Assembly (NCBI GenBank): GCA_016779225.1
Contig: JADHNZ010000006.1
Span: 32,745 to 96,744 of the forward strand
DNA: 64,000 nt
Direction of reading: 5' to 3'
Origin: Planctomycetota bacterium
Lineage (GTDB): Bacteria; Planctomycetota; UBA1135; GCA-002686595
Within the stretch, counting starts at the first letter, position 1, and every line of letters begins with the position of its first letter. Under the pieces are notes generated by a model that saw nothing but the letters and a program-made list of their open reading frames with translations, did not search any database and was not told where the DNA came from. Positions 9,430 to 17,361 of the stretch are shown piece by piece. The translations under genes and the position numbers were made by a program.

Positions 9430-9505
9430 TGGGTCCCCGAGCAGGACTCGATCCTGCGACAAACCGGCTAACAACCGGCAGCTCGACGAACTGAGCTGGA
9501 GGGAA
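9430..9505 (-). pseudogene. Decayed tRNA-Asn(GUU) copy
   Basis: Aligned with the intact tRNA-Asn at 14358-14433, this stretch keeps long identical blocks: the T-stem region, the CCA (TGG at 9430-9432 on the plus strand) and the GUU anticodon loop. It has lost key features. The acceptor 5' strand mismatches at positions 6 and 7, U8 is C, U54 is A, and position 37 is G. No TATTCT-type promoter box lies upstream, although the intact copy has one. It is nearly full length, so it is a dead duplicate rather than only an att-type 3' fragment. Confidence 0.8.
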
Positions 9506-9570
9506 GAAGCGTTGCACAACCGGGCAAGCAGCGAGGCCGTGCCCCGTGGTGGTGTTCGAGACAGCGCCGA

Positions 9571-9583
9571 TGCGCATGGCGCA
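9571..9583. promoter_or_regulatory. Inverted repeat just upstream of the DUF1826 gene
   Basis: TGCGC-ATG-GCGCA is a perfect 5+5 inverted repeat with a 3-nt spacer, ending 8 bases before the ATG of the DUF1826 gene. It could be an operator or a translation-blocking hairpin. It does not resemble the AT-rich Zur boxes known in other bacteria. Confidence 0.3.
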
Positions 9584-9591
9584 CTGCGAGC

Positions 9592-10290
9592 ATGAGCGAC
9601 TGCGTCCCCACCGACCTGCGAGGCTCCCGGTCGGTGAGAGCCCCTGACCGCCATCACGACGAAGGAGTGGTGATCCTGGATTCTGGGGAAGTCGCGGGGC
9701 TGGCCGAACTGTACGACCCCCGGGTGATGGTGGTGTCTCTCCCGATGCCTCCTCCGGCACGTGCCGAGGTACACGCACGGGCGCTCGTCCATTCTGGTCC
9801 CCGGCAGGGCACCGCGGAGCTCAGCACAGCGACAGCGGACTCAGCACAGCTCCTCCCCCTCGCTGAACGCGGGGCTCCGCACGCAGATGCCTGGGCCCAG
9901 TTCCTGACGCGAGCGGCGATCATCTTCGGGGACCTACTCGGTGCAGGAGGGGTTGGGGTTCGCCAGATCGTCGCTGACGAACCTCACTGCTCCAGGTTCC
10001 ACGTGGACCAGGTGGCCGCACGGGGTGTCCTTCATGTGACGGGCCCAACCACGGAGTGGCTGATCGATGGTGCTGCCGATCGGACGAGACTCGGGCATCG
10101 AGGCGGGACCGACGACATGCAGGCCGGGGTCGTACGCTCGTGGAGCGGGCTCCGCTCAACCCCCCCTGCATCCCTCACCGTGTTCAAGGGAGCCGCTTGG
10201 CCAGGTGCCGAGCAGGCTGCGGTCGTCCACCGGTCACCGGCCAGCTCCGGACGGAGGCGCTTGCTGGTCACGCTCGATGCCCTGAGGTGA
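9592..10290 (+). CDS. DUF1826 domain protein
   Basis: A 232-residue soluble protein. The family core is clear: C133-S-R-F-H137-V-D139, then GPTTEWL near 151-157, a conserved F-K-G-A-A-W segment, and a C-terminal VHRSPA...RLLVTLD block. The H-x-D arrangement suggests a metal-binding cupin- or oxygenase-like centre, but no activity is established. In other bacteria DUF1826 genes often sit beside CobW/COG0523 GTPases in Zur-controlled clusters, which matches the CobW gene 1.4 kb away here. Its 3' end overlaps the 3' end of the convergent oxidoreductase gene by 23 bp. The first 25 residues are poorly conserved-looking, so the start is less certain than the frame. Confidence 0.85.
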   Translation: MSDCVPTDLRGSRSVRAPDRHHDEGVVILDSGEVAGLAELYDPRVMVVSLPMPPPARAEVHARALVHSGPRQGTAELSTATADSAQLLPLAERGAPHADAWAQFLTRAAIIFGDLLGAGGVGVRQIVADEPHCSRFHVDQVAARGVLHVTGPTTEWLIDGAADRTRLGHRGGTDDMQAGVVRSWSGLRSTPPASLTVFKGAAWPGAEQAAVVHRSPASSGRRRLLVTLDALR

Positions 10291-11569
10291 CGGGCCTCCC
10301 CTCGCCGCGCGTCCGTGACTGTGGGTGCCTGCGAGCCGGACCCTCACCACGGAGGCTCCCGAGCACCCGGTCCGCCGCTCGCTGCGCCCCCGCGATGTTG
10401 CGGGCGCTCGGCCCCAACTCCAGCTCCGCCAGAGCGCCTGAGACCCGGATGCGTGGGTGCCAACGAAGGGCAGGATCGACGATCGGGAAGCCGCAGGGCG
10501 CCGTCGGGAGCCGGGCCTCCTGGACGAGGCGATCCACCATGGCCCCTCCAGGCCGACGCGGCGACAGACCCGTCGCGAGGACGACGCGATCCACGGTGAG
10601 GTGGGCGCCGCTCACCAGCGACAGCCTCCAGCGCGAGGCCACCCTACGCATGGCGACGACCTCCGCATGCAAGGGGCGGAGCCCCGACTCCTCCAGCCTG
10701 GCGTGGACGTCCGGAGGGATGGAGCCCCGATTGCGCGACCTCGTGATGGCCTCACGTCGTGCGCTCCAGCTCTGCTCCATGGAGAAGGCCTGCATGTACT
10801 TGGGACCCAGCCACCCGGGATCCGTGTCGAATTGATGAACCCTCAGGGCGTGCCTCGAGATGAGGGTCACTTGGTGCTTCTCTCGCTGGAGCTTGAGAGC
10901 GAGCTGGCAAGCGGTCAATCCGCCGCCGATCACCGCGATCGACTCCGCGCCTTCGGAGATGGCGAATGAGCCCGGGCCCGTGGCGTGATGGAGACCGGGC
11001 GCGCCCAGGGGCGCCCACGACGGCCAGTGCGGAGCACCACCAGCCCCAATCGCGAGAACGACGTTCGAGGCGTGGAGCACCTCTCCCGTGGAGAGTGCGA
11101 CCCGTACTTCGTCCAGTCCGGCGACCACGCCCTGAACCTCGGCCTGGTGGTGCAGCGCCGCGAGGCCGGCTCGTCGGATCAGGCGGTCGCAGTGGGCGTT
11201 GAACACCTGGAGCGAGGGGCGGTCATACGGCTCGAGGAAGACGGGCTCCTCGAGGCCCTCAGCGCGCTCGCGAGCGAACTCCGTCAGAGTACAAGCGCTG
11301 CTGCCCAGGTTGTGAACCGTCGGGGAACGGAGGTGTTGCATGCCCGATCTCGCGGACAGGCTGCGCCACTGGCACAGGAGTGTCGGGCTCGGCTCGACGA
11401 TCCGGAGGACCTCGCGTGGGATCCGACCGCGCTCCAGTAGCCGCAGCGCCATGTTGGTTCCATGGATCCCTCCGCCAATGACGAGCCACTCCCACCGAGT
11501 CCTCGACGCCCTGGCATTCCAGCGGACATCGGCGGCTCCTCGCGCGTCTCTCACTCCCCGAGTACCCAC
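10268..11569 (-). CDS. FAD/NAD(P)-dependent oxidoreductase (island copy 1)
   Basis: A flavoprotein with two Rossmann dinucleotide motifs: VIGGGIHGTNMA near residue 31 (FAD) and VIGGGLTACQLA near 215 (NAD(P)H). A third conserved segment, VVLATGL, occurs near 350. The layout resembles FAD/NAD(P)-binding proteins of the SidA/lysine-N-hydroxylase or flavin monooxygenase group. The substrate is unknown. It lies downstream of cobW on the same strand and is paralogous to the protein at 13071-14231, sharing the G-G-G-I-H-G-T signature. The GTG at 11569 is the longest start; a GTG at 11554 overlaps the stop of a short upstream frame as GTGA and is a good alternative. Confidence 0.8.
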   Translation of the reverse strand: MGTRGVRDARGAADVRWNARASRTRWEWLVIGGGIHGTNMALRLLERGRIPREVLRIVEPSPTLLCQWRSLSARSGMQHLRSPTVHNLGSSACTLTEFARERAEGLEEPVFLEPYDRPSLQVFNAHCDRLIRRAGLAALHHQAEVQGVVAGLDEVRVALSTGEVLHASNVVLAIGAGGAPHWPSWAPLGAPGLHHATGPGSFAISEGAESIAVIGGGLTACQLALKLQREKHQVTLISRHALRVHQFDTDPGWLGPKYMQAFSMEQSWSARREAITRSRNRGSIPPDVHARLEESGLRPLHAEVVAMRRVASRWRLSLVSGAHLTVDRVVLATGLSPRRPGGAMVDRLVQEARLPTAPCGFPIVDPALRWHPRIRVSGALAELELGPSARNIAGAQRAADRVLGSLRGEGPARRHPQSRTRGEGRPVTSGHRA

Positions 11570-11694
11570 AGGCCCATGATGAGGCCGAGGAGGCCCTCCT
11601 GCAAGCGGCTTGCGAATGCGGGATCCAGCGAGTGCGCGCTCTCCCGAAAGCGATCGAGGTCGAGAGGGGCAGATTCAGCGCGACGGAGGGCCGC
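11551..11694 (-). pseudogene. Short coding-like remnant between cobW and the oxidoreductase
   Basis: Between cobW and the oxidoreductase, one frame reads for 47 codons from an in-frame stop (11695-11697) to a TGA at 11551-11553. It ends SRLQEGLLGLIMGLWVLGE, which looks like a natural helical protein end. Its stop overlaps a possible GTG start of the next gene as GTGA. No ATG or GTG exists before its last 20 codons or so, so it is either the tail of a decayed gene or chance. I do not recognise the peptide. Confidence 0.3.
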
Positions 11695-11723
11695 TCACGC
11701 CCGGCCCGGGCCTGGTATCGAGA

Positions 11724-12983
11724 TCAAGGAGCAGCGACCTCATCGGTTGCCTCGGCCTCCCACGCCGGGAACGGGTCCTCGAACTCCATCCAATGAGCGG
11801 CCCCGCGCTCCATCTCCACGTCGCTCAGGAGAGCCGCGTCGAGCCCGGACTCCAGACGCCCAGTGGGGAGCTCGACCCCGATCAGCACGAGTTCCTGCCG
11901 CATGTCGCCGAACTCGGGGTCCCAGACCCGTTCGATCTGGGCGGTCCGAAGCGCTCCCGCCGGCCAGTCCTCCTCCGCGACGAGCGCCCACCAGTAGCCA
12001 GAGGGGGTGATGGCAGCCTCGGGACCGGCGGTCTGGAGCACACAGCGCCAGTGCGGTCGGCTCGAGAGCCATGCGTAGCCCTTGCAGCGAAGGACCTGCT
12101 TCATGACCCCGGACCGCAGGAACTGCATGAGCCGCGCGGGATGGAAGGGGCGTCGGGCGCGATAGACGAAGGAGCCGAAGCCGAACGCCTCGCTCTCCGG
12201 TGCGTGGGGCCCGGCAAGGGCCTTGGCCCAGCCCGAGGAGACCTGAGCACGCTCGAGATCGAAGCTCCGCGTCCCTACGATCCTCTCCAAGGGGATTCGA
12301 CCGTAGGTGGACCGGATGACGGTTGCCTCTGGATTGAGATCCTTCAGGAGGGCCTCGACCGTCTCGAGCTGCCCCTCGGACACGAGGTCGACCTTGTTCA
12401 CGACAAGGATCGAGGCGAACTCGATCTGCTCAGCCATGAGGCTGGCGACGGGGCGCGCGTCCTCCTCGCTCTCCGCCCAGCCCCTGCGGCGCAGGTCGTC
12501 GCTCGACTTCAACTCCCGGACAACGCTCGCGGCATCGACCACGGTGATCATGGCGTCCACCGCCACCCGATCGTTCACGGCCGGAGTGTCCACGACGTCG
12601 AGGCACAGCGTCTGAGCAACGGGCAGCGGCTCCGAGATCCCGGTGGACTCGATCACCAAGGCGTCGAAGCGTCCTTCGTCCGCGAGCCTGCCCACCTCCT
12701 CGACGAGGTCCTCACGCAGCGTGCAGCAGATGCACCCGTTTGAGAGCTCCACGAAGCGCTCCTCGGTCCGCTGGACCTCCACCCCAGTGTCGCGTGCCGC
12801 CTGGAGGAGCTCTCCGTCCAGGCCGCGCTCGCTCATCTCGTTCACGAGGACGGCGACTCGCATCCCCGAGCGGTTGGCGAGCACCTGAGCGAGGACCGTG
12901 GTCTTGCCCGCTCCGAGGAAACCGGACAGGACGGTGATCGGGAGACGGCCTTGGGCTTGATCCTTGTGGCTGGCTGATTCCAT
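11724..12983 (-). CDS. CobW/COG0523 GTPase, ZigA-like metallochaperone
   Basis: A G3E-family P-loop GTPase of 419 residues. The Walker A motif is GFLGAGKTT (21-29), the metal motif GCICC places C84-x-C86-C87, the base-recognition motif is NKVD, and a CobW C-terminal domain contains KGYAWL and ends near [11 protein letters not shown]0523 proteins with CxCC bind zinc or related metals and insert them into client proteins; this length and C-terminus fit the ZigA/YeiR group induced in zinc starvation. Candidate clients in the block are DUF1826 and the flavoproteins. It begins the minus-strand unit cobW-oxidoreductase and is divergent from the second oxidoreductase across an 87-bp gap. Confidence 0.9.
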   Translation of the reverse strand: MESASHKDQAQGRLPITVLSGFLGAGKTTVLAQVLANRSGMRVAVLVNEMSERGLDGELLQAARDTGVEVQRTEERFVELSNGCICCTLREDLVEEVGRLADEGRFDALVIESTGISEPLPVAQTLCLDVVDTPAVNDRVAVDAMITVVDAASVVRELKSSDDLRRRGWAESEEDARPVASLMAEQIEFASILVVNKVDLVSEGQLETVEALLKDLNPEATVIRSTYGRIPLERIVGTRSFDLERAQVSSGWAKALAGPHAPESEAFGFGSFVYRARRPFHPARLMQFLRSGVMKQVLRCKGYAWLSSRPHWRCVLQTAGPEAAITPSGYWWALVAEEDWPAGALRTAQIERVWDPEFGDMRQELVLIGVELPTGRLESGLDAALLSDVEMERGAAHWMEFEDPFPAWEAEATDEVAAP

Positions 12984-13033
12984 CGAGGATCCCAGGAGCT
13001 TAGCGAGCGGCTGTGCCGTAGGGCTGAGGCCCC

Positions 13034-13062
13034 CCTCCGACCGGAGGCCGATCGTCTATTCT
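13034..13062. promoter_or_regulatory. Divergent promoter region with inverted repeat
   Basis: CCTCCG-AC-CGGAGG (13034-13047) is a perfect 6+6 inverted repeat in the cobW/oxidoreductase divergent gap. A TATTCT box (13057-13062), the same hexamer as in the tRNA-Asn promoter, lies 8 bases before the ATG of the plus-strand gene, so its transcript could be almost leaderless. The repeat covers the expected -35 position, where a regulator could sit. The responsible regulator is unknown. Confidence 0.35.
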
Positions 13063-13070
13063 CACCCGGC

Positions 13071-14231
13071 ATGGGCATCCGGCGCGAACACATCGATGAT
13101 TGGGTGATCGTCGGAGGTGGCATCCACGGCACCTGCGCAGCACGAGCCCTGGTGGCCGCGGGCGCCGAGGTCGCGATCATCGACCCGGCTCCCCGTCTGT
13201 TGGACCGCTGGCGCTCGAGAGCGGCTGCCGTCAGCATGCGCTGGCTCCGCTCCCCCGCGAGCCATCACCTCGACCGTGCACCGGTCAGCCTCCACCACTT
13301 CGTCCATGGCGAGAACGATCCGGGGGCCCTGAGGCTCGCTGGGCCCTTCCGTCGCCCGAACCTGGAGGCCTTCATGCGTCACTCCAGCCGTGTCATCGCC
13401 GACTGGGGCTTGGAGCGGCGCCTGGTGAAGTCCGTGGTCACGTCCATTCGGCAGGAAGGAGGGCTCCACAGGGTGGAATGCGCGTCGGCCGAGCCGAGGC
13501 TGGCTCGACGCGTCCTCCTCGCCGTGGGCTCGAACCGACTCCGACGCCCGGGCTGGGCGGCCACCCTCGCGGACCGGGGTGCGCCCATCCGGCACGTCTT
13601 CGAGGCAGGTGGTGACCCCGTCGAGGACGTGATCGGAGGAGGCATCTCCGCGGTCCAGGTCGCGCTGCATGCAAGTACGAAGGATGGCGCACGTGTCCGC
13701 CTCTGGCATCGAGCGCCCCTGAGGGTCTCCGAGTTCGACTTCGCCTGGAGCTGGGCGAAGCATCGCTTCATGGGCACCTGGCAGGACCTTGGGCCGCGAG
13801 GGCGGCAGGACTTCCTGCAGAGGACACCGCGCCGCGGCAGCGTGCCTCCGGGGCTCGAGCGCAGGCTCTCGAGCGCTGTGTCGTCCGGCAGGATCCAGCT
13901 CATGGGCCCGGTCGGACGCGTTGGCTGGGACGGCGGGAGCGCCGAGTTGAGCCTCGAGGGGGCGGGCTTGAGGCACCCATCGGCCGGGGTGGTCCTCGCG
14001 ACGGGTGTCGAGCAGCCGTCGGCGCCGGCCGTTGCTAGGCACGTCGGGCTGGCAACGGAACTCCCCACCAGTGCGGGTTTTCCCCTCCTCGGCGACGACA
14101 TGGATTGGGGCATGGGGATCCACGTCACGGGCCCCCTCGCGCGTCTGAGACTCGGGCCCGTCGCCCCCACGATCGTCGGCGCGCGGTGGGCGACCTCGAA
14201 GCTCCCCGGAGTGAGGCTGCAGCCGGTCTGA
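13071..14231 (+). CDS. FAD-dependent oxidoreductase (island copy 2)
   Basis: A 386-residue flavoprotein with an N-terminal Rossmann motif VIVGGGIHGT (about 12-21), then an acidic strand end in IIDPAP for FAD ribose binding. A second motif DVIGGGISAVQVA occurs near 190 and VVLATGV near 308. It is clearly paralogous to the minus-strand oxidoreductase of the same block: same signature, same RSPxxHxL-like block near residue 60, similar length. The reaction is unknown. It is transcribed away from cobW and is the last gene before tRNA-Asn. Having two diverged copies in one block suggests a related but distinct substrate or a heteromeric pair. Confidence 0.8.
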   Translation: MGIRREHIDDWVIVGGGIHGTCAARALVAAGAEVAIIDPAPRLLDRWRSRAAAVSMRWLRSPASHHLDRAPVSLHHFVHGENDPGALRLAGPFRRPNLEAFMRHSSRVIADWGLERRLVKSVVTSIRQEGGLHRVECASAEPRLARRVLLAVGSNRLRRPGWAATLADRGAPIRHVFEAGGDPVEDVIGGGISAVQVALHASTKDGARVRLWHRAPLRVSEFDFAWSWAKHRFMGTWQDLGPRGRQDFLQRTPRRGSVPPGLERRLSSAVSSGRIQLMGPVGRVGWDGGSAELSLEGAGLRHPSAGVVLATGVEQPSAPAVARHVGLATELPTSAGFPLLGDDMDWGMGIHVTGPLARLRLGPVAPTIVGARWATSKLPGVRLQPV

Positions 14232-14357
14232 AGCCCCGTTCCGAGACTGCTCGCCCGGGGCCGAGTGGTCGCCCGCTGGGTGCGGGCATCTTCCAGAGCG
14301 TCGGTGCGATTCCCCGGCGTCGTGCGGAGTGCGCGCAACGCCTCACGGCGGCCCCGA

Positions 14358-14433
14358 TGGCTCCCCGAGCAGGACTCGAACCTGCGACAAACCGGTTAAC
14401 AGCCGGTTGCTCTACCAACTGAGCTATCGGGGA
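14358..14433 (-). tRNA. tRNA-Asn(GUU)
   Basis: The minus strand folds as a complete 73-nt tRNA. Acceptor TCCCCGA (14433-14427) pairs with TCGGGGA; the D-stem GCTC/GAGC, the anticodon stem ACCGG/CCGGT around loop CTGTTAA (anticodon GTT), and the T-arm GCAGG-TTCGAGT-CCTGC are all intact. The discriminator is G, followed by an encoded CCA (14358-14360). U8 and the TTC of the T-loop are present. A strong promoter lies 11 bases upstream. Confidence 0.97.
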
Positions 14434-14443
14434 AGGCGCGCTA

Positions 14444-14471
14444 AGAATAGAGGGCTGGCGGGCCGAGTCAA
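14444..14471 (-). promoter_or_regulatory. Sigma-70-type promoter of tRNA-Asn
   Basis: On the minus strand TTGACT (14471-14466) and TATTCT (14449-14444) are separated by 16 nt, placing the transcript start a few bases before the tRNA 5' end at 14433. The decayed tRNA copy lacks these boxes. Confidence 0.8.
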
Positions 14472-14620
14472 GCGCCCAGCGCCGGCTCTTCCTCGGGAGG
14501 CTCCCGTTGAGACCGACCCGTAACCCCGGCGGGGACACAAACCGGTCCCCCACGCACGCGCTCCAGGCTGCAGATTGAAGGGGTCTTCCCCCCCCGTCCC
14601 GACGGTCTCTGCGATTCGCC

Positions 14621-17179
14621 ATGAGAAACCTGAAATACGCCCTCCTGGGGCTCCTGTGCGCTCCCACCCTGGCCCAGCGGCCCGAGGTTCCGTTCCCGAT
14701 GACCAGCCTCGGCACGGATGCCGGCCTCGAGGCGCTGCTGCTCCAGCCCGACCTGGTCGCCCTTGGAGGCCTCGAGAGCCTCTCCACGGTCGAGCTGACG
14801 GGCTTCCCGCTGCCCTCGGGCGCCTCCGTGGACCTTGTGCTCGAGCGGCTCTCCGTGGAGCGTCACCGCTTCGGTCTCCACCTGGACGGCGTCGCCGCGC
14901 CGGGCATCGTCGAGGGCCTCGGCCTGACGGTGTGGAAGGGCTCCATCGAAGGCGCGCCGGACAGTGATGTCATGCTGGGCTTCTCTCCCCACGGCTGCAG
15001 GGGCTGGGTCAAGCTGGGTCAGGACCTTGTGCATGTGATGCCGCAGCCGGACGCCAGCGGCGACTGGACCCAGGGGCATGTCGTCCTCATGGAGGAGGCG
15101 AGCCTCAACGAGCGAGGCTTTGAGCTGCGCGGCGACTGTGAGACCGCGCGCCAGATCCCGACCGGCGAGCCGGTGTTCGTGAATCCCGGAGCGGGCGAGC
15201 CGCCGCTGGCCAACATGGGCAGCTGCTCCAAGGTCGAGTGCTCGGTCGCCCTCGAGTGCGACACCCAGCTCTACGACATCTTTGGGGATGTGAACGCAGC
15301 CACCGCCTATGTGACCACCCTCTGGACCTTCATCGGGGATCGCTACGACACCCAGGCCAACACGGTCCTGGTGCACCCCTACCTGAACATCCCGACGAAT
15401 GGCACCGACCCCTGGGTCGCCCAGGACAACGGCGGCAGCAGCGTGGACCTGCTCTACGAGTTCCAGGCGGCCTGGGTCGGGAGCATCCCCCTCAACTGCC
15501 GCACGGCGCACTTCATGTCCGGGGCGAGCTTGGGCGGCGGGGTCGCCTGGCTGGGCGTCCTCTGCAACGACACCTACAACTTCGCCGTCTCGGGCAACAT
15601 CAACACCGGGGTCAGCTTCCCCGTGGTGCAGGCTCCGACCAACTGGGACTTCATGGTGTGCGCCCACGAGCTCGGCCACAACTTCGACAGCCCCCACAGC
15701 CACGACTTCTGCCCGCCCCTGGATGAGTGCGCGCCCTCCGGCTACTTCGGCCAGTGCCAGACCGCTCAGGTCTGCACGAACCAGGGCACGATCATGTCCT
15801 ACTGCCACCTCTGCAGCGGCGGCACCGGGAACATCACGACCTACTTCCACCCGACTGCGGCCGCCCGCATGACCCTCCATGCCGCAGCCTGCCTGCCGAG
15901 CTATGCGGACGCGAGTGCCGACGCACCGACGGTCATGGCGCCTGGCGTGCCGACCACGGTGACGCTCAGCACCACGGCCTCCCCGACCACGCCGCCCCAG
16001 GTCTGGTACGCGGCGGATGGCGTGAGCTTCAGCGCCATCGACATGGTTCCCGGAGCCGTTGGCACCTGGACAGCGGACCTGCCCGCCGCTGCCTGCGGAG
16101 ACCAGCCGGCCTTCTACTACACCGTGACGGACCCGGCATGCGGGGCCCTGACCCTCCCCGCCGGGGCTCCCGCAGCCGCCTACACCGCGGTGGTTGGCAC
16201 CTTCTCCGTCGCGGCCTCGGACGCCTGCGAAGTCCCCACCGGCTGGACCGTGGGCGACCCGAACGACGACGCCACCACGGGCATCTGGGAGAACGCCGCG
16301 CCCCAGGGCACCACGGCCCAGCCTGGCGAGGACCACACGGCTGGCTCGGGCACGAACTGCTGGGTGACCGGCGCGACGGCCGGCGCCTCGGTGGGCTCCA
16401 ACGACATCGACGGAGGAACCACGACCCTGTTCTCGCCGGTCTACGACCTGTCGGGACTGACGGCTCCGGTGGTGTCCTACTGGCGCTGGTACAACAACTC
16501 CGGAGGCTCCAACCCGGGTCAGGACTCGATGGAGATCGATGTGAGCAACGATGGCGGTGCCACCTGGACCTCCCTCGAGGTCGTCGGCCCCACCAGCGAC
16601 AACACCGGGGGCTGGGTCCTGGCCTCCCACGACCTGGCCTCGATCGTGACCCCCACCTCCCAGGTCCAGATTCGCTTCCGAGCCAGCGACCTCGGCGCGG
16701 GCTCCATCGTGGAGGCCGCCATCGACGACCTGGAGATCAGCGAGTTCTCTTGTGGCGGGACCGGCCCGATCGGCACCCGCTACTGCAGCCCCGCGGCCCC
16801 GAACTCCTCTGGCGCCGGTGGCGTCCTGGAGCTCGTGGGTTCGGCCGTCCTCGCGGACAATGACCTCGCCCTCGAGGCCAGCAGCCTGCCCCAGAACCAG
16901 TTCGGCCTGTTCGTGACCAGCCAGACCACGGGCTCGGCCACCGTTGGCTCAGGCACCCTCTGCGTGGCAGGCCAGATCGGCCGCTTCTCGGGGCCCGGGC
17001 AGATCCAGAACTCAGGGGCATCGGGCTCCTTCAGCCTGGCGGTGGACCTCACCGGCGGCTGGCCCGTGGTTGGCGTGAACGCGCCGGCCCCCGGGGAGAC
17101 CTGGCACTTCACCACCTGGTTCCGGGATGTGGGCGCCACCTCCAACTTCACGGATGCGGTGTCGCTGACCTTCCAGTGA
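14621..17179 (+). CDS. Secreted reprolysin-like zinc metalloprotease
   Basis: An 852-residue secreted protease with a signal peptide (KYALLGLLCAPTLAQ). The zinc motif is H349-E-L-G-H353-N-F-D-S-P-H359, the extended HExxHxxGxxH-type signature of metzincins of the M12B/reprolysin-like group (aspartate or asparagine takes the glycine slot), with a following IMSYCH that fits the Met-turn. Cysteines around the active site suggest disulfides. After it come a beta-sandwich domain (about 430-525), a jelly-roll/MAM-like domain (about 530-705, with WRWYNNSGG) and a C-terminal domain beginning YCSPAAPNSSG, shared with the secreted proteins at 43084 and 44265. It probably degrades extracellular protein. 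The gene is monocistronic, ending in a strong hairpin. Confidence 0.88.
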   Translation: MRNLKYALLGLLCAPTLAQRPEVPFPMTSLGTDAGLEALLLQPDLVALGGLESLSTVELTGFPLPSGASVDLVLERLSVERHRFGLHLDGVAAPGIVEGLGLTVWKGSIEGAPDSDVMLGFSPHGCRGWVKLGQDLVHVMPQPDASGDWTQGHVVLMEEASLNERGFELRGDCETARQIPTGEPVFVNPGAGEPPLANMGSCSKVECSVALECDTQLYDIFGDVNAATAYVTTLWTFIGDRYDTQANTVLVHPYLNIPTNGTDPWVAQDNGGSSVDLLYEFQAAWVGSIPLNCRTAHFMSGASLGGGVAWLGVLCNDTYNFAVSGNINTGVSFPVVQAPTNWDFMVCAHELGHNFDSPHSHDFCPPLDECAPSGYFGQCQTAQVCTNQGTIMSYCHLCSGGTGNITTYFHPTAAARMTLHAAACLPSYADASADAPTVMAPGVPTTVTLSTTASPTTPPQVWYAADGVSFSAIDMVPGAVGTWTADLPAAACGDQPAFYYTVTDPACGALTLPAGAPAAAYTAVVGTFSVAASDACEVPTGWTVGDPNDDATTGIWENAAPQGTTAQPGEDHTAGSGTNCWVTGATAGASVGSNDIDGGTTTLFSPVYDLSGLTAPVVSYWRWYNNSGGSNPGQDSMEIDVSNDGGATWTSLEVVGPTSDNTGGWVLASHDLASIVTPTSQVQIRFRASDLGAGSIVEAAIDDLEISEFSCGGTGPIGTRYCSPAAPNSSGAGGVLELVGSAVLADNDLALEASSLPQNQFGLFVTSQTTGSATVGSGTLCVAGQIGRFSGPGQIQNSGASGSFSLAVDLTGGWPVVGVNAPAPGETWHFTTWFRDVGATSNFTDAVSLTFQ

Positions 17180-17228
17180 TCCGGGTCCCCTGACCCCTCT
17201 GGGCGGACCACCTCCGCTCCGGGCCCCT

Positions 17229-17262
17229 GGCGGGGGCCCGTGCGCCTGCACGGGCCCCCGCC
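17229..17262 (+). terminator. Strong terminator hairpin after the metalloprotease gene
   Basis: A perfect 15-bp stem: GGCGGGGGCCCGTGC (17229-17243) with its complement at 17248-17262, closed by a 4-nt loop. Only TT follows. The stem is strong enough to be an intrinsic terminator without a long U-tract. Confidence 0.75.
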
Positions 17263-17361
17263 TTGCCATTCCAGGGACACTCGGGACCGGGAGTCACCGC
17301 GCCAGCGCGTGATTCCCCCAAGTCCTTGCAATCGCCAGGAGCGGGTCGCGACGATGCCTTC

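Larger units (their letters stand above)
9430..14433. other. Putative genomic island between tRNA-Asn and its decayed copy
   Basis: Two same-orientation tRNA-Asn sequences bound a 5-kb block that holds DUF1826, two FAD oxidoreductases and a CobW-family GTPase. This is the layout expected for DNA inserted at a tRNA gene. No integrase is present, and the outer copy is decayed and full length, so the alternative is an old tandem tRNA duplication that later gained genes. The gene set differs from the surrounding polysaccharide and envelope genes. Confidence 0.5.

Noticed and set aside
9430..9505. A second functional tRNA-Asn gene
   Set aside because: Acceptor mismatches, C8, altered T-loop T54 and no promoter make it non-functional.
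9430..14433. A prophage or integrative element with its own integrase
   Set aside because: No integrase, recombinase, relaxase or phage structural gene is visible inside or beside the block.
14468..16630. A 720-codon minus-strand frame opposite the metalloprotease
   Set aside because: Shadow frame. The plus strand carries HELGHNFDSPH, a signal peptide and a shared C-terminal domain.
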